A DNA stretch of 64,000 nucleotides. Source: Pseudomonas rhizoryzae. Lineage in GTDB: Bacteria; Pseudomonadota; Gammaproteobacteria; Pseudomonadales; Pseudomonadaceae. This document shows positions 62,643 through 64,000 of this stretch, in pieces (the stretch's first letter is position 1; each line of letters starts with the position of its first letter). Where the stretch lies: NCBI RefSeq assembly GCF_005250615.1, contig NZ_SULM01000011.1, forward strand, positions 1 to 64,000, written 5' to 3'. Below the pieces are notes generated by a model that saw nothing but the letters and a program-made list of their open reading frames with translations, ran no database searches and had not been told where the DNA came from. A program made the position numbers and the translations under genes.

Positions 62643-62682
62643 CGAACAATCCGATAATCGACTAAGAGTTCGATTATCGAAC
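62643..62682 (-). promoter_or_regulatory. PcaR-type operator upstream of pcaI
   Basis: GTTCGATTATCGAAC (62668-62682) is a perfect 15-bp palindrome and closely matches the published PcaR site GTTCGATAATCGCAC. A second core CGATAATCG lies at 62653-62661 with a CGAAC half-site at 62643. The sites are 78-117 nt before pcaI, in the gap shared with the VF530 gene. Confidence 0.8.
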
Positions 62683-62770
62683 AACATTGCTCAGCAGGCT
62701 ATCGACCCGAGCGATACGCGGCCGGCCGGGGTAACGGCTACACTGCCCGCCTTCGCCAGGAGTCCAGCCG

Positions 62771-62992
62771 ATGTCCGAAAAACCCCGCCCCGCCCTCGAA
62801 GGTGTCACCCTCGAAGCCCTGCTCACCCGCCTGGTGGAACATCACGGCTGGGAAGAACTCGGCCGGCGCATCCTGCTGCGCTGCTTCACCCACGATCCCA
62901 GTATCAAATCCAGCCTGACCTTCTTGCGCCGCACCCCCTGGGCGCGGGAAAAGGTCGAGCAGCTGTATCGACGATTGCCGAAACGCGACTGA
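62771..62992 (+). CDS. VF530 family small protein (DUF2132)
   Basis: A 73-residue protein: [20 protein letters not shown], then [20 protein letters not shown] and [20 protein letters not shown], the conserved core of the VF530 family. VF530 members have a helical fold proposed to bind DNA; no confirmed function. Divergent from pcaI, with no partners seen. Confidence 0.85.
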   Translation: MSEKPRPALEGVTLEALLTRLVEHHGWEELGRRILLRCFTHDPSIKSSLTFLRRTPWAREKVEQLYRRLPKRD

Positions 62993-63577
<585 letters not shown>

Positions 63578-64000
63578 TTAGAAGAACCGCACCACCTGCG
63601 CCCATACCCTTGGCGAGCGATCCACGTCACTGGTAGGTTCGGCGTTGCCCAGCTTCCAGGCCGCTACGGCGTTTACGCGCCAGCCGTAGGCGTTCCAGGT
63701 CGCTCCTACCCCAGCGCCGGACAGGCTGCGGTGGTTGTCCTCGGTGGTCCAGGGATCACGGTTCAGCCGTACCTCGCCATGGTCAACGAAGGTGGACAAT
63801 TGCCAGGCCTGAGTCAGGGCATAGCGCAGTTCCACATTGGCCAGCCAACCCTCGTCGCCCGAGGCTTCGCCCTGGGGATAGGCGCGCACGCCATAGGCGC
63901 CGCCCAGGTAAAACTTCTCCGAGCTGTCCAGGTTGCGGTCGGCCCACTGGGCCTGCAGCTGGGTGTAGAGGCTGAAGCGCTCGGTCAGCCGCTGCAGGCG
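63578..64000 (-). CDS. TpsB/ShlB-FhaC-type outer-membrane translocator, C-terminal part
   Basis: Only the last ~140 codons are present; the gene continues off the right edge. The sequence RFSLYTQLQAQWADRNLDSS, EKFYLGGAYGVRAYPQGEAS (the conserved barrel loop with VRAYP) and the final strand RVWAQVVRFF ending in Phe mark a two-partner secretion/Omp85-superfamily pore. POTRA domains and signal peptide are outside. Its secreted TpsA partner should lie nearby outside the window. Confidence 0.85.
   Translation of the reverse strand, partial: RLQRLTERFSLYTQLQAQWADRNLDSSEKFYLGGAYGVRAYPQGEASGDEGWLANVELRYALTQAWQLSTFVDHGEVRLNRDPWTTEDNHRSLSGAGVGATWNAYGWRVNAVAAWKLGNAEPTSDVDRSPRVWAQVVRFF

Overview
The window is GC-rich, densely coded Pseudomonas-type chromosome. 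The gene orders rpiA/serA, pqqF-pqqABCDE and pcaIJ-F-T-B-D-C, the trio of Cache-domain chemoreceptors and the GTAG-headed REP palindromes all fit a pseudomonad. The P. oryzihabitans/psychrotolerans group is a guess from gene content only. I saw no rRNA, tRNA, CRISPR array, transposase or prophage.

Layout. 1-13.9 kb is mostly core: ilvA (partial), rpiA, serA, a fumarylacetoacetase-family enzyme, two SdiA-regulated-type proteins, a gamma carbonic anhydrase, a DASS anion transporter, a succinyl/acetyl-CoA transferase, the endopeptidase PbpG, a small unknown, a GNAT and an AI-2E-family permease. 14.0-19.8 kb is a two-gene phosphorelay: a 1619-residue CHASE/PAS hybrid kinase with two receiver domains and an HPt domain, and a receiver-GGDEF diguanylate cyclase. 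20.1-32.0 kb is a sucrose/alpha-glucoside locus: ScrY-like porin, GH32 invertase, two LacI-type repressors, binding protein, two permeases, GH13 alpha-glucosidase and ATPase. LacI-type operators lie in both control regions.

32.0-42.2 kb holds three closely related methyl-accepting chemotaxis proteins. Between the first and second is a compact catabolic island: a COG3618/LigI-type amidohydrolase, an MFS transporter, and a protein in which a FadR-type (GntR/FCD) regulator is fused to a second amidohydrolase of the same family. Most of the fusion's FCD metal ligands are lost, and a FadR-type palindrome precedes the island. This is the best candidate for an undescribed system.

42.3-54.5 kb has an AEC carrier, membrane-bound PQQ glucose dehydrogenase (gcd) directly before the PQQ biosynthesis genes pqqF-pqqABCDE, a GNAT and a YncE-like beta-propeller protein with a possible Fur site. 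55.4-62.6 kb is the beta-ketoadipate (protocatechuate branch) operon, read right to left, with a PcaR-type operator upstream. The window ends in a VF530-family gene and the 3' end of a TpsB/ShlB-type outer-membrane translocator.

Gaps between genes are rich in repeats: an exact-period 250-bp triple tandem repeat, two copies of an ~800-bp nested inverted-repeat element 46 kb apart, and many REP-like hairpins. Gene functions rest on motifs and family knowledge; no database search was run.
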